A stretch of 64,000 bases of DNA from JAVBPE01 sp031549865 (GTDB lineage: Bacteria > Bacillota_I > Bacilli_A > Acholeplasmatales > Anaeroplasmataceae): contig JAVBPE010000006.1 of assembly GCA_031549865.1 (NCBI GenBank), positions 9,446 through 73,445 on the forward strand. Direction: 5' to 3'. Each line of letters begins with the position of its first letter. Position 1 is the stretch's first letter. A program made the position numbers and the translations under genes. A model generated the notes under the pieces. It made no database searches, was not told the DNA's origin, and saw only the letters and a list, made by a program, of their open reading frames with translations. Positions 26,406-34,329 of the stretch are shown here, in pieces.

Positions 26406-26556
26406 ATTTAAAGATGAAATTACTTAAATAATAGTAATTTTTTTATTTTATAGTATAAAAATTCATTATAAAAATTAATAATCAAATTAATAAAAATTAT
26501 TTTTGATACGATTTATGCCAAAATGTGATATAATAGTATTGAATAGAGGTATTACC

Positions 26557-28683
26557 ATGATCACTAAATTTTTATATGAAACAGATGAAAAGGGAAGAAA
26601 AACTATAAATGGGGTTGTTGAAAAAAAAGATGATGCTTATGACATTAAATTTTTTCCTATGCAAAATATGAATAGTTATAAATCTTCTGAACTTGAAACT
26701 GTAACATATAATAAAGGTGAGCAATTTTATTGCTATTTTAAAACACCAAATGGAAATATGTATTTAGACATAAATTCTTTTAAAGATGAAGTGAAGGTTC
26801 AATTAAGTAATAATGTTAATCATGCAGCAAGTTTTTCAAAAGAATTTATATTAGTTATTTTATATAATAATGATTATTTTGGACTTGACGATGTGATATT
26901 TGTTTCTTCTGGTTATTTCATAACAAATAAGGGCTTATTAAAAGATAACTATGAAAACTTTTTCCAAAAAGCTGCTGATCAAGGCTATATTCAAGTAAAA
27001 AAAGATGGCGCAAGTTACTTTGTTGCGAAAAATGATAAAGATGAATATTTTTTAGTTAATGAATTAAGAAAAGCATCTCGAATTCATAAAAATATAAGTC
27101 GTAAAGTAGTTGTAATAAATGAATTCATAAATCGTGATACTGAAAGAAAAGCTTTATCTTTTTCTGAATTTGACGTTTTAGCTGCAGAAAAAGAGTACTA
27201 TTTTGCTGGAATAAGATTGAATTTTGATAATGATGTATTATCTATAATAGAAGATTCATTTCTTACATATGACACTGATCGTTTAATTGCCAGTGAAGAG
27301 GTTTACCAAACTATGAAAGATATATTCTTCGCAATAAAAGAACCTAAGAATAAAGGTTCATATATCGTGGAAATAGATAATAGATTTGTTAAATATGAAA
27401 ATAATAAGTTTGAATTTGTTAATGATTCAAAATTAGCTACAGTTCTTGATAGTAGTAAGGTATTAGTTGTTGAAGAAGGACTTCGATTATTTAAGCCTTC
27501 ATTTACGATAAATAAGTATAGTGCAGATTGTGCCTATTTACATCAAATAGATAAGAATAATTATATTTTAGGTGAAACGAATAATGATTATATCTCTGTT
27601 AAACCAGTAAATAAAGAAACATATGATAAATTTAATGAAATTTTTGCGAATTTTTCAATGAAAAATGAAGGTTCAATTTTATTAAGCGATAATAATTATC
27701 TCCAAATTGAATTTAAGTCAATTAAAGAATTCAGTATTAATTGGTTAGATTCTAGTTTAAATGCAACAATTCTAACAGATGAAGAATTAGCAGTATTAAT
27801 TGAAGTTTTACGTTTGAAAGTTCAAAAAAGAGAAATCAAAAATATTATAAATAATGAATTTTTGAAAAAATCAAATATTGAATCAAGTAATGAAGTATTT
27901 AATATGGCAAAAGAATATCAAAAATTCATGAATCTAATTTTAGAGAAAAATCATCGAATTCAATCTTATACCGATTTAGATTCAATAAGAACTGAAACAG
28001 AAAAAGGAACTTTAGAATATTTACGAAGATTTTTTGCTAAAAACATTTTAGATTCTGAAGAATTATTCGAAGAAATATTTGATAAAAAAGTAATTAATAA
28101 TGTTTTAATTGTTGGTTCAGGCTGCAATCTAGATATAATTGCTCTAAATAATATTTGTCAAAAATTAAATTTGAATATTAATTTATACACTATTGAAACA
28201 GCAAAATGGGGATACTTCCCAAAAGTTACATTATCAAAAAATATTAACTATAAAGCAGCGTATCGTTGTGGATTTTCTAATATAACACTTAATTTAATCA
28301 ACAATATAGATTTAATATTATTCTCTAGACATTTTAAAGAAGAAGGCGAACCTTTAAATAAAATTTTTGATGCCATTTTAGCACTAGATAAAGATTTTGT
28401 ATTTGCAAATACAAAAATGTGTAATTTAAATAAATTCAATGATTCATTCCATGAATATTTTAAAGCCAAATTAAATGTTCGAAGAAAATATTTTACTCAT
28501 ACAGAAGAAGACTTTAAAGAAGTCTTAAATATAAGTCATAAAACAACTCAAGGAATTCAAAAAATATATCATAATTCTGGTGGTTTCTCTTTACCTGTTA
28601 TTGATAAACAATTTTCTTATCAAAGTATTATTGTAAAATCTGATAAGCAATTAAATGATTTTTTTCCAAAAACAACGAAATAA
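26557..28683 (+). CDS. Orphan 708-aa protein with C-terminal methyltransferase-like Rossmann region
   Basis: I do not recognise the whole protein. ATG 26557 follows AGAGGT by 6 bases and a TATAAT at 26529. Residues 1 to ~400 are beta-rich, without signal peptide or membrane helices, and contain repeated units that alternate short strands with acidic turns. Residues ~410-500 are helical. From ~511 on, NNVLIVGSGCNLDIIAL is a class I methyltransferase-type motif I, followed by strands NINLYTIETA, NIDLILFSRHF and DKDFVFANT in the right order. No catalytic motif can be assigned. It stands alone between its promoter and terminator. Confidence 0.6.
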   Translation: MITKFLYETDEKGRKTINGVVEKKDDAYDIKFFPMQNMNSYKSSELETVTYNKGEQFYCYFKTPNGNMYLDINSFKDEVKVQLSNNVNHAASFSKEFILVILYNNDYFGLDDVIFVSSGYFITNKGLLKDNYENFFQKAADQGYIQVKKDGASYFVAKNDKDEYFLVNELRKASRIHKNISRKVVVINEFINRDTERKALSFSEFDVLAAEKEYYFAGIRLNFDNDVLSIIEDSFLTYDTDRLIASEEVYQTMKDIFFAIKEPKNKGSYIVEIDNRFVKYENNKFEFVNDSKLATVLDSSKVLVVEEGLRLFKPSFTINKYSADCAYLHQIDKNNYILGETNNDYISVKPVNKETYDKFNEIFANFSMKNEGSILLSDNNYLQIEFKSIKEFSINWLDSSLNATILTDEELAVLIEVLRLKVQKREIKNIINNEFLKKSNIESSNEVFNMAKEYQKFMNLILEKNHRIQSYTDLDSIRTETEKGTLEYLRRFFAKNILDSEELFEEIFDKKVINNVLIVGSGCNLDIIALNNICQKLNLNINLYTIETAKWGYFPKVTLSKNINYKAAYRCGFSNITLNLINNIDLILFSRHFKEEGEPLNKIFDAILALDKDFVFANTKMCNLNKFNDSFHEYFKAKLNVRRKYFTHTEEDFKEVLNISHKTTQGIQKIYHNSGGFSLPVIDKQFSYQSIIVKSDKQLNDFFPKTTK

Positions 28684-28709
28684 AATTGGGATTTTCCCAA
28701 TTTTTTTTT
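28683..28709 (+). terminator. Terminator after the 708-aa protein gene
   Basis: AAATTGGGA-TTT-TCCCAATTT followed by a T-run. Confidence 0.9.
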
Positions 28710-28719
28710 AATTATTTAT

Positions 28720-28780
28720 TGACATATTTATATTTATAATTTAATATATAGTTATCGATATATATTAATCGATATATATC
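28720..28780 (+). promoter_or_regulatory. Promoter and operator of the TetR-ABC operon
   Basis: TTGACA at 28720-28725 with a -10-like TAATAT 17 bp on. Downstream, ATCGATATATAT occurs twice as a perfect 12-bp direct repeat (28754-28765, 28768-28779), and the same sequence forms an inverted repeat TATCGAT / ATCGATA (28753-28759, 28768-28774). It ends 20 bases before the regulator's ATG, a typical autorepressor site. Confidence 0.65.
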
Positions 28781-28798
28781 TAATAAAGGAGAAGTACT

Positions 28799-29371
28799 AT
28801 GCCACCAAAAGTTAAGATAACAAAAGAAATGATTATAAATTCAGCATTTGAAATAGTTAAAGAATTTGGATTAAAAGAATTATCTGCAAAATCTGTTTCT
28901 AAAAAGCTAAATTGCTCAACACAACCAATATTTTGGGTTTTTGAAACAATAGATAATTTAAAAAAAGCAGTCGAGATAGAAGTGAATCGAGTATATAATT
29001 CATATATGATAAAGGAGATACCTGGGTTACCATTATTTAAATCTATTGGATTTAATTATGTAATGTTTGCAAAATATGAACCAAATTTATTTGAATTTAT
29101 GTTTATGAGTGAAAGAACAAAAAATTTGAATCCTGATCAAATAATTGAAATTGATGATAATAAAGAATATATTTACCAAACTATTCAAGAAAGTTATGAT
29201 GTGACAATAGAAATTGCTAGAAAAATCTATTTATATATGTGGATATTTTCGCATGGAATTGCAACTTTAATTGCCTTGAACAAAAATTTATTTACTGATA
29301 AAGAAATTGGTGAAGCATTAACAGATAATTTTCAAGGATTAATAATCAGATTAAAGAAAGAGGGTAAATAA
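28799..29371 (+). CDS. TetR family transcriptional regulator of an ABC exporter
   Basis: 190 aa. The HTH covers residues ~8-52 (TKEMIINSAFEIVKEFGLKELSAKSVSKKLNCSTQPIFWVF, read in two parts). The C-terminal domain resembles TetR_C_33-type helical ligand domains with YVMFAKYEPNLFEFMFMSER. One base separates it from the ATPase gene, so it most likely represses its own operon in the absence of a drug or peptide ligand. ATG 28799 with AAAGGAG 8 bases upstream. Confidence 0.85.
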   Translation: MPPKVKITKEMIINSAFEIVKEFGLKELSAKSVSKKLNCSTQPIFWVFETIDNLKKAVEIEVNRVYNSYMIKEIPGLPLFKSIGFNYVMFAKYEPNLFEFMFMSERTKNLNPDQIIEIDDNKEYIYQTIQESYDVTIEIARKIYLYMWIFSHGIATLIALNKNLFTDKEIGEALTDNFQGLIIRLKKEGK

Positions 29372-29372
29372 T

Positions 29373-30065
29373 ATGATAGAAGCAAATGATTTAATTAAAG
29401 GATACAATAATGGAGAAAATGTTTTGTATGCAATAAATAAAGTTTCTTTAAAAATAGATGACGGGGATTTTGTTGTGATACTTGGTCCATCTGGAAGTGG
29501 TAAATCAACTTTAATTAATACCTTATCGGGCTTAGAAAAAGCAGATAGTGGTATTTTAAAATATGATAACGTAATAATATCAAATATGAATGATAACGAA
29601 TTGACTGAATTTAGACGAAAAAAAGTTGGTTTTGTGTTTCAAAATTATTATTTATTACCATCATTAAATATTGAAGCCAATATCAAGATGGGCGCCAATT
29701 TATCTGGAAATAAGGAACTAACAAAAGTCATAGAAGCGGTTGGTTTAAATGGAAAAGAAAATAAATTTCCATTTCAATTGTCTGGTGGTGAACAACAACG
29801 CGTATCTATTGCCCGTGCACTAGCCAAAAATCCTAAAGTTTTGTTTTGTGATGAACCAACAGGTGCGTTAGATGAAGAAACAGGAAGACAAGTTTTAAAT
29901 TATATTATTAATTTGCAAATTAAAAATAAATTTACGCTAATAATGGTCACTCATAATAAAAATTTTGCATCACTGGCAGATAAAGTTATAAAGATGAATA
30001 GTGGTAAAATTGGTGAACTAATAATAAATGATAAAAAGTTATCAGTTGATGAGATAGAGTGGTAA
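29373..30065 (+). CDS. ABC transporter ATP-binding protein (MacB/LolD type)
   Basis: 230 aa. Walker A GPSGSGKST at about 36-44, Q-loop FVFQNYYLLPSLNIEAN, signature LSGGEQQRVS, Walker B VLFCDEPTGALD and the DE-TG pattern of the MacB/LolD/BceA group, H-loop in MVTHNKNFA. It pairs with the FtsX-type permease that starts 1 base later. Probably exports a lipid, peptide or antibiotic, or acts as a mechanotransmission transporter; the substrate is not visible. Confidence 0.93.
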   Translation: MIEANDLIKGYNNGENVLYAINKVSLKIDDGDFVVILGPSGSGKSTLINTLSGLEKADSGILKYDNVIISNMNDNELTEFRRKKVGFVFQNYYLLPSLNIEANIKMGANLSGNKELTKVIEAVGLNGKENKFPFQLSGGEQQRVSIARALAKNPKVLFCDEPTGALDEETGRQVLNYIINLQIKNKFTLIMVTHNKNFASLADKVIKMNSGKIGELIINDKKLSVDEIEW

Positions 30066-30066
30066 T

Positions 30067-31209
30067 ATGATTACACATAAAATAATATTTAAACAATTTG
30101 GAATTATTTTATTATCACTGTGCACAGTTTTTGTTTGCACATTATTTCTTAATATTAATATAGATATGCGTGCTATAAAAGATTTAATTCTTACTACCGA
30201 GGGAGTTCAAATTTATAATGCGAAGATGATAATGTATAATACTATTATTGCTGCTTGTGGTGGGGTTGTTGGATTAATTATTGTATTAGTTTTATTTTTT
30301 ACGATTGTCAATTACATTGATGATAATTCAAAGAATCTTGGTATTTTAAAAGCCTTAGGTTACTCAAGGAAAAAATTAGCATTAATGTTTTATAAATATG
30401 GATTATGCATCTTATTTGGTTCCATTATTGGTTTCATTATAGCGTTTTGTTTTATGCCAGTGGTATATAATGGCTTTAATGATCCTGCACTTCCTAATGT
30501 AAATATTCATTTCAATTTTTTAACATTACTTTTTACAGTTATTATACCATATATGATTTTTACAATTATTGGAATAGTTATTGCTTTTTGGAAACTTAAA
30601 AAAACACCACTTGAACTTATAAAAAATATAAAAAAAGAAAAAAAACAGACATATAAAGAAAGAAAAAACAAAGAGTATGCTTCCTTTATTATAGAAGTAA
30701 AATATAATTCAATTAAACGAAGTAAAATGCCATTATTATTTACTTTAATTGGAGCGTTTTGTTTTAGTGCGCAAATTCAAATGTCATTATCAATGGATTC
30801 ATTAAATGTAAGTGTTTTATTTACGGGTATAATTTTAATAGTTGGGATCCTTTTAGGGACAACAACACTTATCATTTCGCTTTCATCAGTTGTCAAGAAT
30901 AATAAAGACTATTTAGCAATTTTAAAAGCATATGGTTATACAAACAAAGAATGCAATATAATGTTGTTCCCTTTATATCGCATAACTTCATATTTAGGAT
31001 TTATAATCGGAACGCATTATCAATATTTCTTTTTAAAAGCGATGGTAGGTTTATTTACAGGTCCATATGATATGGTTATAGAATATAGATTCAATTTTAA
31101 AGCATTTGTTATTACAATATTTTCATTTATAATTTTATTTGAATTTTTAATGTATTTATATAAAACACAAATAAAAAAATTATCATTGAAGAAAGTTATT
31201 GAAGCATAA
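30067..31209 (+). CDS. FtsX-family ABC transporter permease
   Basis: 380 aa, about seven membrane helices. Two FtsX-like cytoplasmic loops are visible: SKNLGILKALGYSRKKLALMFYKYG and KDYLAILKAYGYTNKECNIMLF, meaning two fused FtsX units. The external part between helix 1 and helix 2 is only ~35 residues, so there is no large MacB-type periplasmic domain. Shorter than the BceB family (~650). Starts directly after the ATPase. Terminator at 31259. Confidence 0.88.
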   Translation: MITHKIIFKQFGIILLSLCTVFVCTLFLNINIDMRAIKDLILTTEGVQIYNAKMIMYNTIIAACGGVVGLIIVLVLFFTIVNYIDDNSKNLGILKALGYSRKKLALMFYKYGLCILFGSIIGFIIAFCFMPVVYNGFNDPALPNVNIHFNFLTLLFTVIIPYMIFTIIGIVIAFWKLKKTPLELIKNIKKEKKQTYKERKNKEYASFIIEVKYNSIKRSKMPLLFTLIGAFCFSAQIQMSLSMDSLNVSVLFTGIILIVGILLGTTTLIISLSSVVKNNKDYLAILKAYGYTNKECNIMLFPLYRITSYLGFIIGTHYQYFFLKAMVGLFTGPYDMVIEYRFNFKAFVITIFSFIILFEFLMYLYKTQIKKLSLKKVIEA

Positions 31210-31258
31210 CAATATTTTTAAAGAAAGATAATACGCATAAAAAATAATAATCATATAT

Positions 31259-31299
31259 AAACCTTTTTAGTTAAGAAATATTAATTAAAAAGGTTTTTT
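31259..31299 (+). terminator. Terminator of the ABC exporter operon
   Basis: Stem AAACCTTTTT (31259-31268) / AAAAAGGTTT (31287-31296) with a T-run. Confidence 0.8.
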
Positions 31300-31361
31300 A
31301 ATATTAAAAAAATGTATTAATATGTTATAATAAAAACAATAAATTAGAAGTAGGTAGAGTT

Positions 31362-32228
31362 ATGAAACAATATTTAGAAATGTGCAATTATGTATTAAAT
31401 AACGGATTAGAAAAATGGGATAGAACTAATACAGGAACTATCTCTTTATTTGGCTATCAAATGCGTTTTAATTTGCGCGATGGGTTTCCTTTAGTAACAA
31501 CTAAAAAAGTTCATTTGAAGAGCATTATTCATGAATTGTTATGGTTCATAAGTGGCGATACAAATATAAAGTATTTAGTAGACAATGATGTTAGAATTTG
31601 GAATGATTGGCCATATGCAAAATATCAAAAATCAAATGAATATAAAAATGAAACTATAGATGAATTTATACTTAAAATAAAGAGTGATGAACAATTTGCA
31701 AAAAAATACGGTGAACTTGGGCCAGTTTATGGTAAGCAATGGCGCGATTTTGATGGGGTTGATCAGTTAGCTAATTTAATTAATGATATTAAAAATAATC
31801 CAGATAGTAGAAGATTAATTATTAGCGCTTGGAATCCTCCAAAAATACAAGATATGGCTTTACCACCATGTCATTGTTTTATGCAGTTTTATGTTAATGA
31901 TAATAAATTATCATGCCAATTATATCAAAGAAGTGCTGATATATTTTTAGGTGTACCTTTTAATATTGCTTCATACGCTTTATTTACAATGATGATAGCC
32001 CAAGTTACAAACTTAGAATTAGGCGACTTTATTCACACTATAGGTGATTGTCATATTTATTCTAATCATGTTGAACAAATAAAACTACAATTAATGCGTG
32101 AACCAAAAACACTTCCAACTATGGTTTTAAATAAAAATGTAACAAGTATTTTTGATTTCAAATATGAAGATTTTAAATTAGAAAACTATGAATCACATAA
32201 ATCAATTAAAGGTAAGGTAGCTGTATAA
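31362..32228 (+). CDS. thyA: Thymidylate synthase
   Basis: 288 aa. N-terminal DRTNTGTISLFGYQMRFNLRDGFPLVTTKKVH, YGKQWRDFDGVDQL, catalytic cysteine in LPPCHCFMQFYV, dUMP phosphate-binding QRSADIFLGVPFNIASYA. Methylates dUMP to dTMP with methylene-tetrahydrofolate, giving dihydrofolate, which the next gene recycles. Promoter -10 TATAAT at 31326-31331. Overlaps folA by one base. Confidence 0.97.
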   Translation: MKQYLEMCNYVLNNGLEKWDRTNTGTISLFGYQMRFNLRDGFPLVTTKKVHLKSIIHELLWFISGDTNIKYLVDNDVRIWNDWPYAKYQKSNEYKNETIDEFILKIKSDEQFAKKYGELGPVYGKQWRDFDGVDQLANLINDIKNNPDSRRLIISAWNPPKIQDMALPPCHCFMQFYVNDNKLSCQLYQRSADIFLGVPFNIASYALFTMMIAQVTNLELGDFIHTIGDCHIYSNHVEQIKLQLMREPKTLPTMVLNKNVTSIFDFKYEDFKLENYESHKSIKGKVAV

Positions 32229-32698
32229 TGATAAAACTAATTTGGGCCATGGATAAAAATTGGCTAATAGGAAAAGATGATTTGATTCCTTGGCACATAA
32301 AAGAAGATTTATTGTATTATAAATCTGTTACAAATAATCAAACAGTTTTAATGGGAGAAGTTACTTATTATTCCTTGAAAAAGTACTATAAGAATAGAGA
32401 CCTTCCATATGGTAAAATATATGTTGCATCATTAAATGAATTAACTCTTACTGATGCAATAGTAATAAAAGATTTAGATAACTTTCTAAAAGATAATACT
32501 GAAGACTTATATGTTGTTGGGGGATCAACAATTTATAAAATTGCACTTCCATATGCTGACATGCTATATATATCATTTATAAAAGGTGAATATGAAGGAA
32601 ATAGGTATTTTCCAAAATTTGATTTAAATAAATATGAATTAATAAAGAAAGATGAAACAGACGCAGTTATCTATACTGTGTATAAAAAAATTTTGTGA
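32228..32698 (+). CDS. folA: Dihydrofolate reductase
   Basis: 156 aa. IWAMDKNWLIGKDDLIPWHIKEDLLYYK is the DHFR N-terminus with the acidic active-site residue, QTVLMGEVTYYSL the NADPH-binding helix, LYVVGGSTIYKIALPYAD the second nucleotide segment. Here GRKTY of typical DHFR is GEVTY. Regenerates tetrahydrofolate after ThyA. Starts 1 base into the thyA stop. Confidence 0.95.
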   Translation: MIKLIWAMDKNWLIGKDDLIPWHIKEDLLYYKSVTNNQTVLMGEVTYYSLKKYYKNRDLPYGKIYVASLNELTLTDAIVIKDLDNFLKDNTEDLYVVGGSTIYKIALPYADMLYISFIKGEYEGNRYFPKFDLNKYELIKKDETDAVIYTVYKKIL

Positions 32699-32705
32699 GG
32701 GTAAT

Positions 32706-33500
32706 ATGTTAATATTAGTTATTTTGATTTTGTTGGCAGTATTATATACATTTTTATTTAGTTTAATTGCGACAGGTTATTGGTTTATTTTATGGATTTT
32801 TTTAGGCATATTATGCTCTATTATTACATTCTTGTTATTTGTATTAATTAATAATCCAATATTTAGATATACTAAACATACAAATAAATATAAGCATTTT
32901 GTAATGAGACAGGCAGTAGCATTTTTATTCATTTGCTTAAATATAAAAGTTGAAGTTATTGGCAAAGAAAATGTTCCAAAAGGAACTTTCGTTTATGTTT
33001 CAAATCATAAATCAAATACAGATGTTATGAGTGCCTATTATGCATGTAATACTGTAATGAGTGCGTGCGCTAAAAAGAGTCTTTCGAAGATTCCTTTAAT
33101 GAAAGGGATAATGAAAGGGATGGAAGTAGTTTTTATTGATCGTGAAGACAATAGAGAGGGCGTAAAAGCTTTGTTACATGGTATTGAATTAGTTAAAGAA
33201 GGCTATCCAATGATTATTTTCCCTGAGGGTGGAATAAAGTCACGTGAAGTAGAAACAATGACTGCTTTAAGACCAGGAGCATATAAACTGGCAACAAAAG
33301 CTGATGCCCCTATTTTACCTGCTACAATAATTGGATCATCTAAAATATATAAAAAGAAATTCTATAAACATGTTAAAGTAAAAGTAATATTACATAAGCC
33401 AATATATAAAGAAGAATATGAGACAATGAATACAACCGAATTGGGTAATTATATTGCTCAAATAGTTGACGGACCTATATTAAATGAAATTAAAAAGTAA
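32706..33500 (+). CDS. plsC: 1-acyl-glycerol-3-phosphate acyltransferase (PlsC)
   Basis: 264 aa. The frame extends left to 32652, but GAGGG 7 bases before ATG 32706 fixes the start. Two N-terminal membrane helices, then the acyltransferase motif SNHKSNTDVMSA (HX4D), the FIDREDNREG block and MIIFPEGGIKSRE, in which the usual FPEGTRS is altered to FPEGGIKS. Acylates lysophosphatidate in phospholipid synthesis at the membrane. Confidence 0.93.
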   Translation: MLILVILILLAVLYTFLFSLIATGYWFILWIFLGILCSIITFLLFVLINNPIFRYTKHTNKYKHFVMRQAVAFLFICLNIKVEVIGKENVPKGTFVYVSNHKSNTDVMSAYYACNTVMSACAKKSLSKIPLMKGIMKGMEVVFIDREDNREGVKALLHGIELVKEGYPMIIFPEGGIKSREVETMTALRPGAYKLATKADAPILPATIIGSSKIYKKKFYKHVKVKVILHKPIYKEEYETMNTTELGNYIAQIVDGPILNEIKK

Positions 33501-33705
33501 AATATTTTTAATAGCCGGCTTATTAGGAGCAATTCTTTATTTCATTGGACTTATTGGATTTTCAGTAATGATTAATAAAGATCCATATTCAACTTTAGTT
33601 TATGTATATTTTATAATTTTTGGGGTTGGCTTTATACCTGTAGTTATTTCATTATTATATTTTATTATTACAAGATTCAAAAATAATAAAAGAAAAGAGG
33701 AGTAA
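33484..33705 (+). CDS. Small membrane protein, two helices
   Basis: 73 aa with two clear hydrophobic helices (IFLIAGLLGAILYFIGLIGFS and VYVYFIIFGVGFIPVVISLL) and a basic tail (RFKNNKRKEE). No family recognised. It overlaps plsC by 17 bases and lacks a strong Shine-Dalgarno, so it is probably translated by coupling. Ends one base before the next gene. Confidence 0.7.
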   Translation: MKLKSKIFLIAGLLGAILYFIGLIGFSVMINKDPYSTLVYVYFIIFGVGFIPVVISLLYFIITRFKNNKRKEE

Positions 33706-33706
33706 T

Positions 33707-34261
33707 ATGCTTTTAGCACTAGATCCTATTATAACTGTTACAATTCTTATAGTATTTATTTTAATTGTAATTTTAATAGTTAGCATAGTATGGTCAAATA
33801 TACATAATAATAAAATTAAAAAATCATGTTTTGATATTTTCAATAATATTATTAAAGAGAGAAAATTAGATTCATACATTTTAAGAGAATCTGATGAAAG
33901 TTCTTATGATATTTATTTTGAATGTCGTACAAATATATATTTTGTTAAAATTGTTAAAAACTTAAGTAATCATGAAATTTGTGTTAATAATCGCATAAAA
34001 TGGCAACTTAGTACAAGTCTTAATGATTCAAAAGTAAAATTAGTTGAAGATATTGAAGGACTTATGGACAAAAAGATTGATTTTCAAACTAAAAAGATAG
34101 TTAAAAAAATATTTATTATTTATCCAAATGCCAAATTATTGCTTCGATATATAAACGAATGTGATTTGAACTTTATTTATCCAACTACTGATGTTTATGG
34201 TGCTAATATTATCACCTATCAAGCACTGAAAGAGAATCCAAATTTGATTGAAGGAAAATGA
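33707..34261 (+). CDS. Membrane-anchored protein of unknown function
   Basis: 184 aa. One N-terminal helix (about residues 8-30), then a soluble alpha/beta domain facing the cytoplasm by the positive-inside rule (NIHNNKIKK follows the helix). The strand-rich part SYDIYFECRTNIYFVKIVKN, an NRIKWQLS segment and a C-terminal KIFIIYPNAKLLLRYINECD look vaguely like a nuclease-type core, but I cannot assign catalytic residues. AGGAG 5 bases before ATG. Terminator at its stop. Confidence 0.65.
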   Translation: MLLALDPIITVTILIVFILIVILIVSIVWSNIHNNKIKKSCFDIFNNIIKERKLDSYILRESDESSYDIYFECRTNIYFVKIVKNLSNHEICVNNRIKWQLSTSLNDSKVKLVEDIEGLMDKKIDFQTKKIVKKIFIIYPNAKLLLRYINECDLNFIYPTTDVYGANIITYQALKENPNLIEGK

Positions 34262-34281
34262 TAATTCATTTTCTTTTGTTT
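34254..34281 (+). terminator. Terminator before mutS2
   Basis: GAAAATGA / TCATTTTC stem with a 4-base loop, followed by TTTTGTTTTT; it includes the preceding stop codon. Confidence 0.65.
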
Positions 34282-34329
34282 TTATTTATTTAAAGTAAAA
34301 AATCAGGTATAATAAAGAAAAAGGTTGTG

